Assembly (NCBI GenBank): GCA_003972855.1 | Contig: QOAS01000148.1 | Coordinates: 1 to 9,917, forward strand | DNA: 9,917 nt | Origin: Gammaproteobacteria bacterium | GTDB taxonomy: Bacteria > Aquificota > Aquificia > Aquificales > QOAS01 | Direction of reading: 5' to 3' | In this document: piece after piece, positions 1-5,397 of the stretch | How the letters are laid out: each line of letters opens with the position of its first letter | Position numbering within the stretch: the stretch's first letter is position 1 | The notes under the pieces: generated by a model | Told to the model about the DNA's origin: nothing | The model's database searches: none | Seen by the model: only the letters and a program-made list of their open reading frames with translations | Translations under genes and position numbers: made by a program

Positions 1-1
1 C

Positions 2-109
2 GAAGTGGAGAGGAAAGAAACCTACATCGGGGTAGGCTTTAAGCCACCCCGTAGGGGGGACAGGCACGCCCCACCACCCGTTTTGGGTGGTGATAGCTCG
101 CTCCTATAA
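2..109 (+). CDS. Possible 3' end of a TnpB-like gene (partial)
   Basis: One frame stays open from the window edge to a TAA at 107-109, giving 35 residues that begin EVERKETYIGVGFKPP and end GGDSSLL. The tail is rich in Pro, Gly and Arg because it reads through the stem-loops. This is typical of TnpB C-termini, whose last codons overlap the guide-RNA scaffold. No TnpB catalytic motif lies inside the window, since the RuvC and zinc-ribbon parts would be upstream. The other two plus frames stop at 40-42 and 31-33. The call rests mainly on the element-like right end just downstream. It could equally be a chance open frame. Confidence 0.25.
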   Translation, partial: EVERKETYIGVGFKPPRRGDRHAPPPVLGGDSSLL

Positions 110-149
110 AGGGGCGAGAAACCCCCTGCTTTAGCGGGGGGAGTGTCAT
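35..149 (+). ncRNA. Guide-RNA-like scaffold A (TnpB reRNA/omegaRNA type)
   Basis: Successive stems are seen: GGCT/AGCC (35-38 with 42-45), CCCC/GGGG (47-50 with G residues at 54-59), CACCACCC/GGGTGGTG (72-79 with 85-92), CTCGCTCC/GGGGCGAG (97-104 with 111-118) and the terminal stem 122-129 with 134-141. The motif GGGGACAGGC (56-65) recurs in scaffold B; ACAGGC starts 62 bases before the terminal stem here and 66 bases before it there. In TnpB systems the scaffold spans the tnpB 3' end and the element right end, and the flanking host bases serve as guide. Here that guide would be the bases after about 150. Transcription and function are inferred. Confidence 0.45.
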
Positions 150-173
150 CCTCAAATAGTGAGCCTTTTGAGG
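150..173 (+). repeat. Stem-loop directly after the element-like right end
   Basis: CCTCAAA (150-156) pairs perfectly with TTTGAGG (167-173) around a 10-base loop. It begins exactly where the right end appears to stop, so it is either flanking chromosomal sequence or part of the same RNA. It has no clear U-tract and is not a convincing terminator. Confidence 0.4.
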
Positions 174-195
174 CAACCTTTACCAAAAGTTTGTC

Positions 196-201
196 TATAA
201 T
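196..201 (+). promoter_or_regulatory. Candidate -10 box (TATAAT) for an RNA across 208-450
   Basis: A perfect TATAAT lies in an AT-rich stretch (TTGTCTATAATTTAAA). No good -35 hexamer sits 16-18 bases upstream; the TTGAGG at 168-173 is 22 bases away. A start near 208 would give an RNA of roughly 240 bases ending at the scaffold B terminal hairpin. The support is weak: one box only. Confidence 0.3.
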
Positions 202-238
202 TTAAACACCAAGGCGGGTAGGTTCTTTAGAAACACAA

Positions 239-264
239 GGGGAATAGGCAATTCCCTATTCCCC
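239..264 (+). repeat. Perfect 10-bp hairpin, possible left-end stem-loop
   Basis: GGGGAATAGG (239-248) pairs with CCTATTCCCC (255-264) around the loop CAATTC. A small CCC-GCAA-GGG hairpin (267-276, GNRA-type loop) follows directly. IS200/IS605 left ends also carry a subterminal hairpin. If 239-264 is a left end and 422-450 a right end, the stretch between about 200 and 450 would be a short non-autonomous element. No U-tract follows, so a terminator is unlikely; the A-rich AAAAAGAAAAAA run starts about 15 bases later. Confidence 0.4.
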
Positions 265-341
265 GCCCCGCAAGGGTTAAAAAGAAAAAAGCGATAACAA
301 AGTTTAGAAACCTTGTGGGTTAGACAAACAGACAAAAATAA

Positions 342-450
342 CCCCTTGTGAGGGGACAGGCTACAAAGACGCCTGTGGTGGTAGCTACTCCCTTTTGGAG
401 TGGCTACTACCCAAAGTCAAGCCCCGCATCCCAAATGCGGGGTGGTTGAC
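342..450 (+). ncRNA. Guide-RNA-like scaffold B with IS605-type terminal hairpin
   Basis: Four stems follow one another almost without gaps: CCCC/GGGG (342-345 with 352-355), ACAGGC/GCCTGT (356-361 with 371-376), a long stem of 15 pairs with two G-T wobbles (377-391 with 397-411, loop CTTTT), and CCCCGCAT/ATGCGGGG (422-429 with 435-442, loop CCCAA) followed by TGGTTGAC. The last stem plus its tail is typical of IS200/IS605 right ends. The GGGGACAGGC motif (352-361) and GGTGGTAGCT (377-386; GGTGATAGCT at 89-98) match scaffold A. No tnpB frame precedes it, so it appears to be an orphan scaffold or the end of a decayed or non-autonomous copy. The following bases, the guide position, cover the start region of lpxB. 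Confidence 0.5.
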
Positions 451-460
451 GCGGAGAACC

Positions 461-466
461 TATAAT
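461..466 (+). promoter_or_regulatory. Candidate -10 box for lpxB
   Basis: TATAAT lies 15 bases before the lpxB ATG. A TTGAC at 446-450 is only about 10 bases upstream, too close to act as a normal -35. A start near 473 would give a leader of about 9 bases with no Shine-Dalgarno sequence, so lpxB may be translated from a near-leaderless mRNA. The box also sits in the guide position of scaffold B. Confidence 0.35.
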
Positions 467-481
467 GGTCTTTGAAACCCA

Positions 482-1594
482 ATGCCCAAAAAGGTGGTTT
501 TCTCCTTGGGAGACCCCTCAGCGGAGAAGATTTTAAACGCCCTTTTACCCCTTTTGGAGAATAAAGATTGGGAGTTTTACGGCATTACGGGTAACCTATT
601 AAAGGAAAAAGTAACCCCTTTGGGGAAAATAGAGGACATTTCCGCCACGGGTGTTTTTGAAGTTTTGCCCAAACTCCCGAGGATTTTTAAAGTGAGGAGA
701 AATATCCTTAGATTTTTAGAAAGGGAGAAACCTCAAATTTTGGTGGCTATAGATTCACCCGGTTTTAACCTTCACCTTATAAGGGAAGCTAAGAAGCTCG
801 GCGTAAAAAGGGTTATCTACTTTATCTTGCCCCAAGTGTGGGCGTGGAAAGAGGATAGAAAATACCACCTAGCCAAGTATGCGGACATTTTAATATCAAT
901 CCTCCCCTTTGAGAGGGAATACTTTAAAGAGTTTCCCCGTGTGGAGTTTCACTTTGTGGGACACCCTTCGGTGGAATTTTTGGAAAACTTAGGCGGTTTG
1001 AAGGATAAACCCAACGGCGGGGATTACTTTGTAATTTTCCCCGGCAGTAGGAGAAATGAGATAAAAAAACACACAAAGGTTTTAACTCAAGCGGTTGCCA
1101 TTGCGGTTAAGGAATTCGGATACAAACCGGTGCTTCTAACCTTTAAAAACTTTAAAGGTTTGCTAAAACCTTTAAGGGAATTCGCCAAAGTGGTTTACCT
1201 TGACGAAAATCCCCAAAAAGGGTTGCTTTTAATAAAACACGCCAAGTTTGGGTGGATAAAATCGGGAACAACCGCATTGGAAACCGCCCTTTTGGAAACC
1301 CCCCACCTGATTTTTTACAAAACCAATCCCCTTACTTACTATTTGGCAAAGAGATTGGTTAAAGTTTCTCACCTCCACTTGGCAAACATCGTTTTGGAAG
1401 AGACGGTAGTTCCCGAACTTTTGCAAAGGGAATTTACTCCCAAAAACCTCATAAAGACCACCTACCACCTTTTGGAAAACAGCGATTACCAACGGGACCA
1501 ATTTAGGGTTTTGAAAAAACTACTTAACCCCGAAGGAGGAAGCATTTTAAAAAGAACGGCGGAAATTATCAGGAGAGAAATGGAAAAGTTTTAA
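482..1594 (+). CDS. lpxB: Lipid-A-disaccharide synthase
   Basis: This GT19 glycosyltransferase joins UDP-2,3-diacylglucosamine to lipid X on the inner face of the cytoplasmic membrane, forming the lipid A disaccharide. At 370 residues it has normal family length. Visible family motifs are the DxPxFN motif (DSPGFN, 91-96, with the family's catalytic Asp at 91), PQVWAW (117-122), FVGHP (158-162), FPGSR (186-190), SGTTALE (261-267) and the VPELLQ region (310-315). The N-terminal motif, usually GEASGD, is altered to GDPSAE (10-15). The start is the first possible one, because an in-frame TGA lies at 473-475; no Shine-Dalgarno sequence is present. It stands alone on the plus strand, and its stop interlocks with that of the convergent SDR gene. 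It implies an outer membrane with lipid A. Confidence 0.9.
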   Translation: MPKKVVFSLGDPSAEKILNALLPLLENKDWEFYGITGNLLKEKVTPLGKIEDISATGVFEVLPKLPRIFKVRRNILRFLEREKPQILVAIDSPGFNLHLIREAKKLGVKRVIYFILPQVWAWKEDRKYHLAKYADILISILPFEREYFKEFPRVEFHFVGHPSVEFLENLGGLKDKPNGGDYFVIFPGSRRNEIKKHTKVLTQAVAIAVKEFGYKPVLLTFKNFKGLLKPLREFAKVVYLDENPQKGLLLIKHAKFGWIKSGTTALETALLETPHLIFYKTNPLTYYLAKRLVKVSHLHLANIVLEETVVPELLQREFTPKNLIKTTYHLLENSDYQRDQFRVLKKLLNPEGGSILKRTAEIIRREMEKF

Positions 1595-2445
1595 ACCTCA
1601 AAGGGGTCTTTCGGATTTTTAACGAGCTTCGGAAGGCAATTTTGGGGACACACATTGGGGGTTTGGGACATCTTCAGTTGTTCGTAGGTTAAAACCCCCA
1701 AAAGTCCCGTAACGGGTAAAACGGGAAGAAAAGCTTGCCAAGGGAGTTCAATAACAAGCCTTTTCAACCCTAAGAGTTTTAGGGTTTCTTTAAAGAGTTC
1801 CCCCGCGGTGTAAACCTTTGGTCCTCCCACTTCACAAATGCGGTTTTTAAGTTCTTCCTTTACCGCGGAAAGGAATACCGCCTGTGCCAAATCCTCTATA
1901 TGGAGAGGTTGAAAACTTCCTTTGGGAACCGCCAAGAGGGGTAAGAACTTTCCAAAGACCTTAAGCTGTTTTAGTAAAAGTTGCCCTTTTCCCATAACGA
2001 TGGATGGTCGGAAAATAGTGTAGGGAATTCCCGAAGAGGTTACGAGTCTTTCTCCCTCCTCCTTCGTTTGGAAATATCGGGAAATTTTGTTTCTCCCCAC
2101 CCCGCAAGCGGATATGTGGATAAACCTCCTCGGGGAAACCTTTTGAGAAGCCTTTAGAAGTTTTTCTAAAAAATCAACATGGGCTTGCCTATAGGTGTTT
2201 CCCTTTCCCTCGTAAAGGATACCTACGGTGTTAATGATAATGTCGGGTCTTATCTCCGTTAAAAGTTTTTCCAAATAATCCCAACCCTCGGTTAGGTCTA
2301 TAAAAAGCACCCCCTTGAGGAGGGGGTTATTTTGAACTTTTTGGGGATTTCGGGTTAAAACCCAAACCTCCGAACGGTTATCCAAAAATTTTCTAACAAT
2401 GTGGGAGCCTATAAATCCACTTCCCCCCGCAACCAGGACTTTCAT
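1591..2445 (-). CDS. NAD(P)-binding SDR protein, NDUFA9-like
   Basis: The 284-residue protein is an atypical short-chain dehydrogenase. It shows a Rossmann dinucleotide-binding motif GGSGFIG (7-13), an acidic DLT after strand 3 (50-52), NTVG (72-75, where extended SDRs commonly have NxAG), HISACGV (110-116) and a YxxxK pair at Tyr124/Lys128. FRPSIVMG (145-152) and the LHIEDLAQAV region resemble the NDUFA9-like/NmrA-like group, some of which bind NADPH without an established reaction and are linked in eukaryotes to respiratory complex I. The substrate cannot be read from the sequence. The start lies 3 bases after the purN stop, so the two are probably cotranscribed. The far C-terminus (VCPQNCLPKL) has two Cys separated by three residues, of unknown meaning. 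Confidence 0.75.
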   Translation of the reverse strand: MKVLVAGGSGFIGSHIVRKFLDNRSEVWVLTRNPQKVQNNPLLKGVLFIDLTEGWDYLEKLLTEIRPDIIINTVGILYEGKGNTYRQAHVDFLEKLLKASQKVSPRRFIHISACGVGRNKISRYFQTKEEGERLVTSSGIPYTIFRPSIVMGKGQLLLKQLKVFGKFLPLLAVPKGSFQPLHIEDLAQAVFLSAVKEELKNRICEVGGPKVYTAGELFKETLKLLGLKRLVIELPWQAFLPVLPVTGLLGVLTYEQLKMSQTPNVCPQNCLPKLVKNPKDPFEV

Positions 2446-2448
2446 AAG

Positions 2449-3111
2449 TTAAAAAATTTCCAACTCGGGGTTGAAAGGCAATGTTCCGTATTTTGCCCCC
2501 AAAACGGTGACTTTACCGTTTTCTACGACAATCCTTCCTTCCGCAAACCATTGGATTACTTGAGGATAAATGCGGTGTTCGTGTTTTAAAATTCTCTGTG
2601 CCAAAGTTTCTTCGGTATCGTTGGGTAAAACGGGAACCACCGCTTGGGCTATAACGGGTCCCGCATCCAATTCGGGTGTGACGATGTGAACGGTGCAACC
2701 GGTTAGGGTAACTCCATAGCGGTATGCCTGCCCTTGGGCGTCCAAACCTTTGAAAGAGGGTAAAATTGACGGGTGAATATTGATAATCCTATTTTTGAAA
2801 GCTTCTATAAAATTGGTGGGAACAACCCTCATAAATCCCGCTAAAACTACCAACTTAGCCCCGCTATCTTTCACCGCGGAAATGAGCGCTTCTCCCCATT
2901 CTTGCTCGTTTTCAAAACGCTTGGAAGGTATAACCCTATAGGGTATTCCGTGTTTTTTGCACCTTTCCAGTGCGTAAGCCTTAGAACGGTTGCTAACTAC
3001 CAGTTTTATTTCCGCGGAAAGTTTACCTTCCTCTATGGCGTCTATTATGGACTGAAGGTTTGTTCCCCTTCCCGAAACAAAAACCGCTATGGGTAATTTT
3101 TTACCTTCCAT
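2449..3111 (-). CDS. purN: Phosphoribosylglycinamide formyltransferase (GART), PurN type
   Basis: The enzyme transfers a formyl group from 10-formyl-tetrahydrofolate to GAR, the third step of de novo purine synthesis, in the cytoplasm. At 220 residues it is slightly longer than E. coli PurN. The phosphate-binding loop GRGTNLQ (14-20), NRSKAYALER (41-50), the LAGFMR motif (90-95), INIHPSILPSF (110-120) and ELDAGPVI (147-154) are all present. The family catalytic residues Asn, His and Asp are at 111, 113 and 149. The gene follows rplL after a 68-base gap and precedes the SDR gene by 3 bases. No Shine-Dalgarno sequence is seen; the bases before ATG hold a direct repeat, TCCTTTAAA twice on the coding strand. 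Confidence 0.93.
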   Translation of the reverse strand: MEGKKLPIAVFVSGRGTNLQSIIDAIEEGKLSAEIKLVVSNRSKAYALERCKKHGIPYRVIPSKRFENEQEWGEALISAVKDSGAKLVVLAGFMRVVPTNFIEAFKNRIINIHPSILPSFKGLDAQGQAYRYGVTLTGCTVHIVTPELDAGPVIAQAVVPVLPNDTEETLAQRILKHEHRIYPQVIQWFAEGRIVVENGKVTVLGAKYGTLPFNPELEIF

Positions 3112-3179
3112 TTAAAGGATTTAAAGGATAATCGGAGAGAAAAATTTGGAAGTAAAAAGGAAGAAAGAAATATATGAGG
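3112..3179 (-). promoter_or_regulatory. Gap between rplL and purN
   Basis: These 68 bases are pyrimidine-rich on the coding strand and show no convincing hairpin terminator, so rplL transcription may continue into purN. A GATTAT about 25 bases before the purN ATG could be a weak -10 box. Two tandem copies of TCCTTTAA(A) end at the ATG. No purine-pathway regulatory motif is recognised. Confidence 0.3.
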
Positions 3180-3566
3180 TTATACGATTTCTACTTCAGC
3201 GCCAACCTCTTCAAGTTTGGCTTTAATTTGTTCCGCTTCTTCTTTGGATACACCCTCTTTTACTTTAGAGGGTGCACCATCAACGAGAGCCTTAGCCTCT
3301 TTGAGACCGAGACCGGTAATTTCTCTTATCACTTTAATAACTTTGATTTTTTGAGAACCGGGGTTTTTGAGAACTACATCAAATTCGGTTTTTTCTTCCT
3401 GTTGAGCTTCCCCGGCTCCGGCAGCTCCGGGAACAGCCGCTACCGCGGCAACCGCTTGGGCGGAAACGCCCCATTTCTCTTCCATCATTTTGGTCAGCTC
3501 AACAATCTCAAGCAGAGAAAGTTGCTCCAGCTCTTCAATAATCTTTTCCAGTTTTTCGTTAGCCAT
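3180..3566 (-). CDS. rplL: 50S ribosomal protein L7/L12
   Basis: This acidic stalk protein recruits translation factors to the large subunit. The 128 residues show the expected three parts: an N-terminal helical dimerisation region (about 1-35, which binds L10), an Ala/Gly/Val-rich hinge (about 36-58, AAVAAVPGAAGAGEA), and the C-terminal domain with TEFDVVLKN, the KIKVIKVIREITGLGLKEAKALVD helix block that contacts GTPase factors, and a VEIV end. A good Shine-Dalgarno sequence, GGGAGG, lies at 3574-3579, 7 bases before the ATG. It is the last ribosomal gene of the operon. The rpoB gene that usually follows is not here. Confidence 0.97.
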   Translation of the reverse strand: MANEKLEKIIEELEQLSLLEIVELTKMMEEKWGVSAQAVAAVAAVPGAAGAGEAQQEEKTEFDVVLKNPGSQKIKVIKVIREITGLGLKEAKALVDGAPSKVKEGVSKEEAEQIKAKLEEVGAEVEIV

Positions 3567-3600
3567 TTTTAAACCTCCCTTTTAGTTTTTTTAAGTTTAG

Positions 3601-3629
3601 AAGGGGTGAGCCTTAAGACTCACCTCCTT
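3601..3629 (-). repeat. Stem-loop spanning the rplJ stop, before rplL
   Basis: GGTGAG (3605-3610) pairs with CTCACC (3619-3624), and AAGG (3601-3604) with CCTT (3626-3629) past a one-base bulge, giving about 10 bp around an 8-base loop. The rplJ stop codon is in the loop. No U-tract follows on the minus strand, so it does not look like a terminator. A role in mRNA processing, stability or rplL expression is an inference. Confidence 0.45.
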
Positions 3630-4185
3630 CCTTTTTCTTTTCCTCGTAAGCTTTAAGCGTAAGCAAGAGATTTTGAGGTACAGCCCTGAGTAGGCTGTAC
3701 AATTTTTGAACGGGACCTCTGATAGCCCCGATGAGCATAGCCAATGCCTGCTCCCTGGAAGGGAGTTTGGATATGGCTTCAACCTCTTGGGGAGACAGGA
3801 ATTGGTTTTGCTCTACGAGGTAGCCACCTTTTATTTTAGTCGTTTCGTATTTTTTGATTATTTCATCAACTACGAATTTGGTAAGCTCTACCATATCCCC
3901 GTAGGAGAATATTGCCGCGGTGGGACCCGTAAAGACTTCGTCTTCGTGGTCCGCTACGGGAGTGTCCATAAACGCCCTAAAGAAAAGAGTGTTTCTGCCG
4001 ACTACCATTTCACCGCCTTTTTCCCTGATACCCATTCTCAGTTGGGACATAGGCCACGCGTCTATTCCGCTGAAGTCTATGAAAATTACCAAGTTTGCCT
4101 TTTTAATTCTTTCCCGGTATCCCTTTACCAATTCTTTTTTCCTAGCCAAGCTGGGTCTGTTTACGTCAACAACATAACCGGTCAT
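3613..4185 (-). CDS. rplJ: 50S ribosomal protein L10
   Basis: L10 forms the base of the ribosomal stalk, binding 23S rRNA with L11 and holding L7/L12 dimers on its long C-terminal helix. The 190 residues include ARKKELVKGYRERIKKA (14-30), a VIFIDFSGI strand-turn, the VGRNTLFFRA block (the family usually has KNTL here), GPTAAIFS, and a C-terminal helix ending in KAYEEKKKEGGES. The ATG has a strong Shine-Dalgarno sequence (GGGGAGG, 4194-4200) 8 bases upstream. Only 22 bases separate it from rplA, leaving no room for a separate L10-leader structure of the kind used for autoregulation in many bacteria. Confidence 0.95.
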   Translation of the reverse strand: MTGYVVDVNRPSLARKKELVKGYRERIKKANLVIFIDFSGIDAWPMSQLRMGIREKGGEMVVGRNTLFFRAFMDTPVADHEDEVFTGPTAAIFSYGDMVELTKFVVDEIIKKYETTKIKGGYLVEQNQFLSPQEVEAISKLPSREQALAMLIGAIRGPVQKLYSLLRAVPQNLLLTLKAYEEKKKEGGES

Positions 4186-4207
4186 CGGTTTTTCCTCCCC
4201 TCACTCT

Positions 4208-4942
4208 TTACGCCGCTTCCTGCTGAAGCTCCAGTAGGGTTCTATTCACATCTAATTTTACAGAAGGTCCCATAGTTAGGGAGACCGCAATGTTTCTAAC
4301 ATATTGTCCTTTTGCTCCCGGAGGTCTGGCGGCTACAACCGCGTTTATGGCGGCTTTAAGGTTTTCTATCAGTTTATCCCTGTCAAAGGAGATTTTTCCA
4401 ACGGGCATGTGGAGGTTTCCGGTTTTGTCCACCCTAAATTCAACCCTACCTTTTTTTGCCTCTTCAACCGCTTTCTTAATATCGGTGGTTACAGTTCCGG
4501 TTTTGGGGTTGGGCATTAGCCCTCTGGGACCCAAAATCCTACCGAGCCTTGCAACCTTAGGCATCATATCGGGGGTTGCTATAACGGTGTGAAACTGCTC
4601 AACATCAACCCTACCTTTGAGAATTTCGTTTACAAGCTCTTCGCCACCTACGAGGTCCGCTCCCGCCTCTTCCGCCTCTTTGAGTTTCTCACCACTGGCT
4701 ATAACCATTACTTTGATAGGTTTTCCAAGTCCGTGGGGTAAAACAACCGAACCTCTAACCTGCTGGTCGGGATATTTGGGGTCTACCCCCAATCTCATAG
4801 CGAGGTCTACGGTTTCATCAAAGTTTCTGGGAACCTCTTCCGCCATCTTTTTGAGAATATCAACAGCCTCTTCAATGGTGTATCTTTTGTTTTTATCTAC
4901 AAATTTTGCCCTCTCTATATATTTCTTTCCCCTTTTTGCCAT
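4208..4942 (-). CDS. rplA: 50S ribosomal protein L1
   Basis: L1 forms the mobile L1 stalk of the large subunit near the E site and, in many bacteria, represses its own operon by binding the mRNA. The 244 residues show family blocks: YTIEEAVDILKKMA, FDETVDLAMRLGVDPK, VRGSVVLPHGLGK, ADLVGGEELV, LGRILGPRGLMPNPKTGTVT, VEFRVDKTGNLHMPVGK and the C-terminal GPSVKLD. The start is supported by GGGAGG (4952-4957) 9 bases upstream, which lies within the end of the upstream rplK sequence and across its stop. rplK ends 4 bases before this ATG, so translational coupling is likely. Confidence 0.97.
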   Translation of the reverse strand: MAKRGKKYIERAKFVDKNKRYTIEEAVDILKKMAEEVPRNFDETVDLAMRLGVDPKYPDQQVRGSVVLPHGLGKPIKVMVIASGEKLKEAEEAGADLVGGEELVNEILKGRVDVEQFHTVIATPDMMPKVARLGRILGPRGLMPNPKTGTVTTDIKKAVEEAKKGRVEFRVDKTGNLHMPVGKISFDRDKLIENLKAAINAVVAARPPGAKGQYVRNIAVSLTMGPSVKLDVNRTLLELQQEAA

Positions 4943-4946
4943 CGGT

Positions 4947-5384
4947 TTAACCCTCCCAACCTTCTATTTCAATACCCATGCTCCTTGCGGTTCCCGCAAC
5001 CGTTCTCATAGCCGCTTTGAGGTCATTGGTGTTCATATCTTTCATTTTGATTTTTGCTATTTCTTCAAGCTGTTTTACGGTAATTTTTCCAACCTTTACC
5101 CTATTGGGTTCGGAAGAACCTTTTTCAATCCCCGCCGCTTTCTTCAGCAGATAGGAGGTCGGAGGTGTTTTGAGAATAAATGTGAAACTCCTATCGCTGT
5201 ATATGGTAATTACAACCGGTAGGATGGTTCCCGGCTCGTAATCTTTAGATGCGGCGTTGAAGGCTTTAACAAATTCCATAATGTTAACGCCGTGCTGACC
5301 GAGCGCGGGACCAACCGGTGGTGCGGGAGACGCCTGTTGAGCCGGTATCATCAGCTCAACGGTGGCTACCACCTTTTTAGCCAT
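4947..5384 (-). CDS. rplK: 50S ribosomal protein L11
   Basis: L11 binds the GTPase-associated region of 23S rRNA at the stalk base and takes part in factor binding and the stringent response. The length of 145 residues is normal. The N-terminal domain has SPAPPVGPALGQHGVNIMEF and FNAASKDYEPGTILPVVIT; the linker has FILKTPPTSYLLKKAAG; the RNA-binding C-terminal domain has VGKITVKQLEEIAKIKMKDMN and a TARSMGIEIEG end. The Shine-Dalgarno sequence AAGGAGG (5393-5399) overlaps the nusG stop codon, so translation is probably coupled to nusG. Confidence 0.97.
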   Translation of the reverse strand: MAKKVVATVELMIPAQQASPAPPVGPALGQHGVNIMEFVKAFNAASKDYEPGTILPVVITIYSDRSFTFILKTPPTSYLLKKAAGIEKGSSEPNRVKVGKITVKQLEEIAKIKMKDMNTNDLKAAMRTVAGTARSMGIEIEGWEG

Positions 5385-5397
5385 TTTCTTAGCCTCC

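Larger units (their letters stand above)
1..149 (+). mobile_element. Right end of an IS200/IS605-type element (partial)
   Basis: The segment ends in a perfect 8-bp GC-rich hairpin (122-129 with 134-141, loop TTTA) followed by AGTGTCAT. A short stem-loop just before a terminal TCA-type sequence, with no terminal inverted repeats, is the usual form of IS200/IS605 (and IS1341-like, TnpB-only) right ends. Three further stems precede it: 47-50 with 54-57 or nearby G residues, 72-79 with 85-92 (8 bp), and 97-104 with 111-118 (8 bp, one wobble). The rest of the element would lie left of the window, so no transposase can be confirmed. The exact boundary near 147-150 is my estimate. A structured cellular RNA unrelated to transposons is the main alternative. 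Confidence 0.5.

Noticed and set aside
10..17. GAGGAAAG resembling the start of the conserved RNase P RNA motif
   Set aside because: The following bases do not continue the motif, and the later conserved RNase P elements are absent; the match is only 8 bases.
311..350. CRISPR repeats suggested by repeated CCTTGTG and TTTAGAAAC
   Set aside because: Repeats are only 7-9 bases, occur twice, and lack regular spacing.
208..450. 6S RNA, SRP RNA or tmRNA
   Set aside because: There is no 6S-type central bubble with long closing stem, no SRP GGAAGGAAGCAGCC-like core, and no tRNA-like end with CCA and tag frame.
446..466. TTGAC (446-450) and TATAAT (461-466) as a full sigma-70 promoter
   Set aside because: The spacing is about 10 bases, too short; the TTGAC belongs to the tail of the terminal hairpin.
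3174..3572. Long plus-strand open frame opposite rplL
   Set aside because: It mirrors a certain ribosomal protein gene, is Phe-rich and low in complexity, and has no start signal or family resemblance.
3605..3624. Rho-independent terminator after rplJ
   Set aside because: The stem is good but no run of U follows on the minus strand, and rplL must be expressed.
3706..4275. Long plus-strand open frame opposite rplJ
   Set aside because: Antisense shadow of rplJ with no recognisable motifs.
4617..5222. 201-residue plus-strand open frame opposite rplA/rplK
   Set aside because: It spans two well-supported minus-strand ribosomal genes and their junction; Ser/Phe-rich composition is typical of an antisense shadow.
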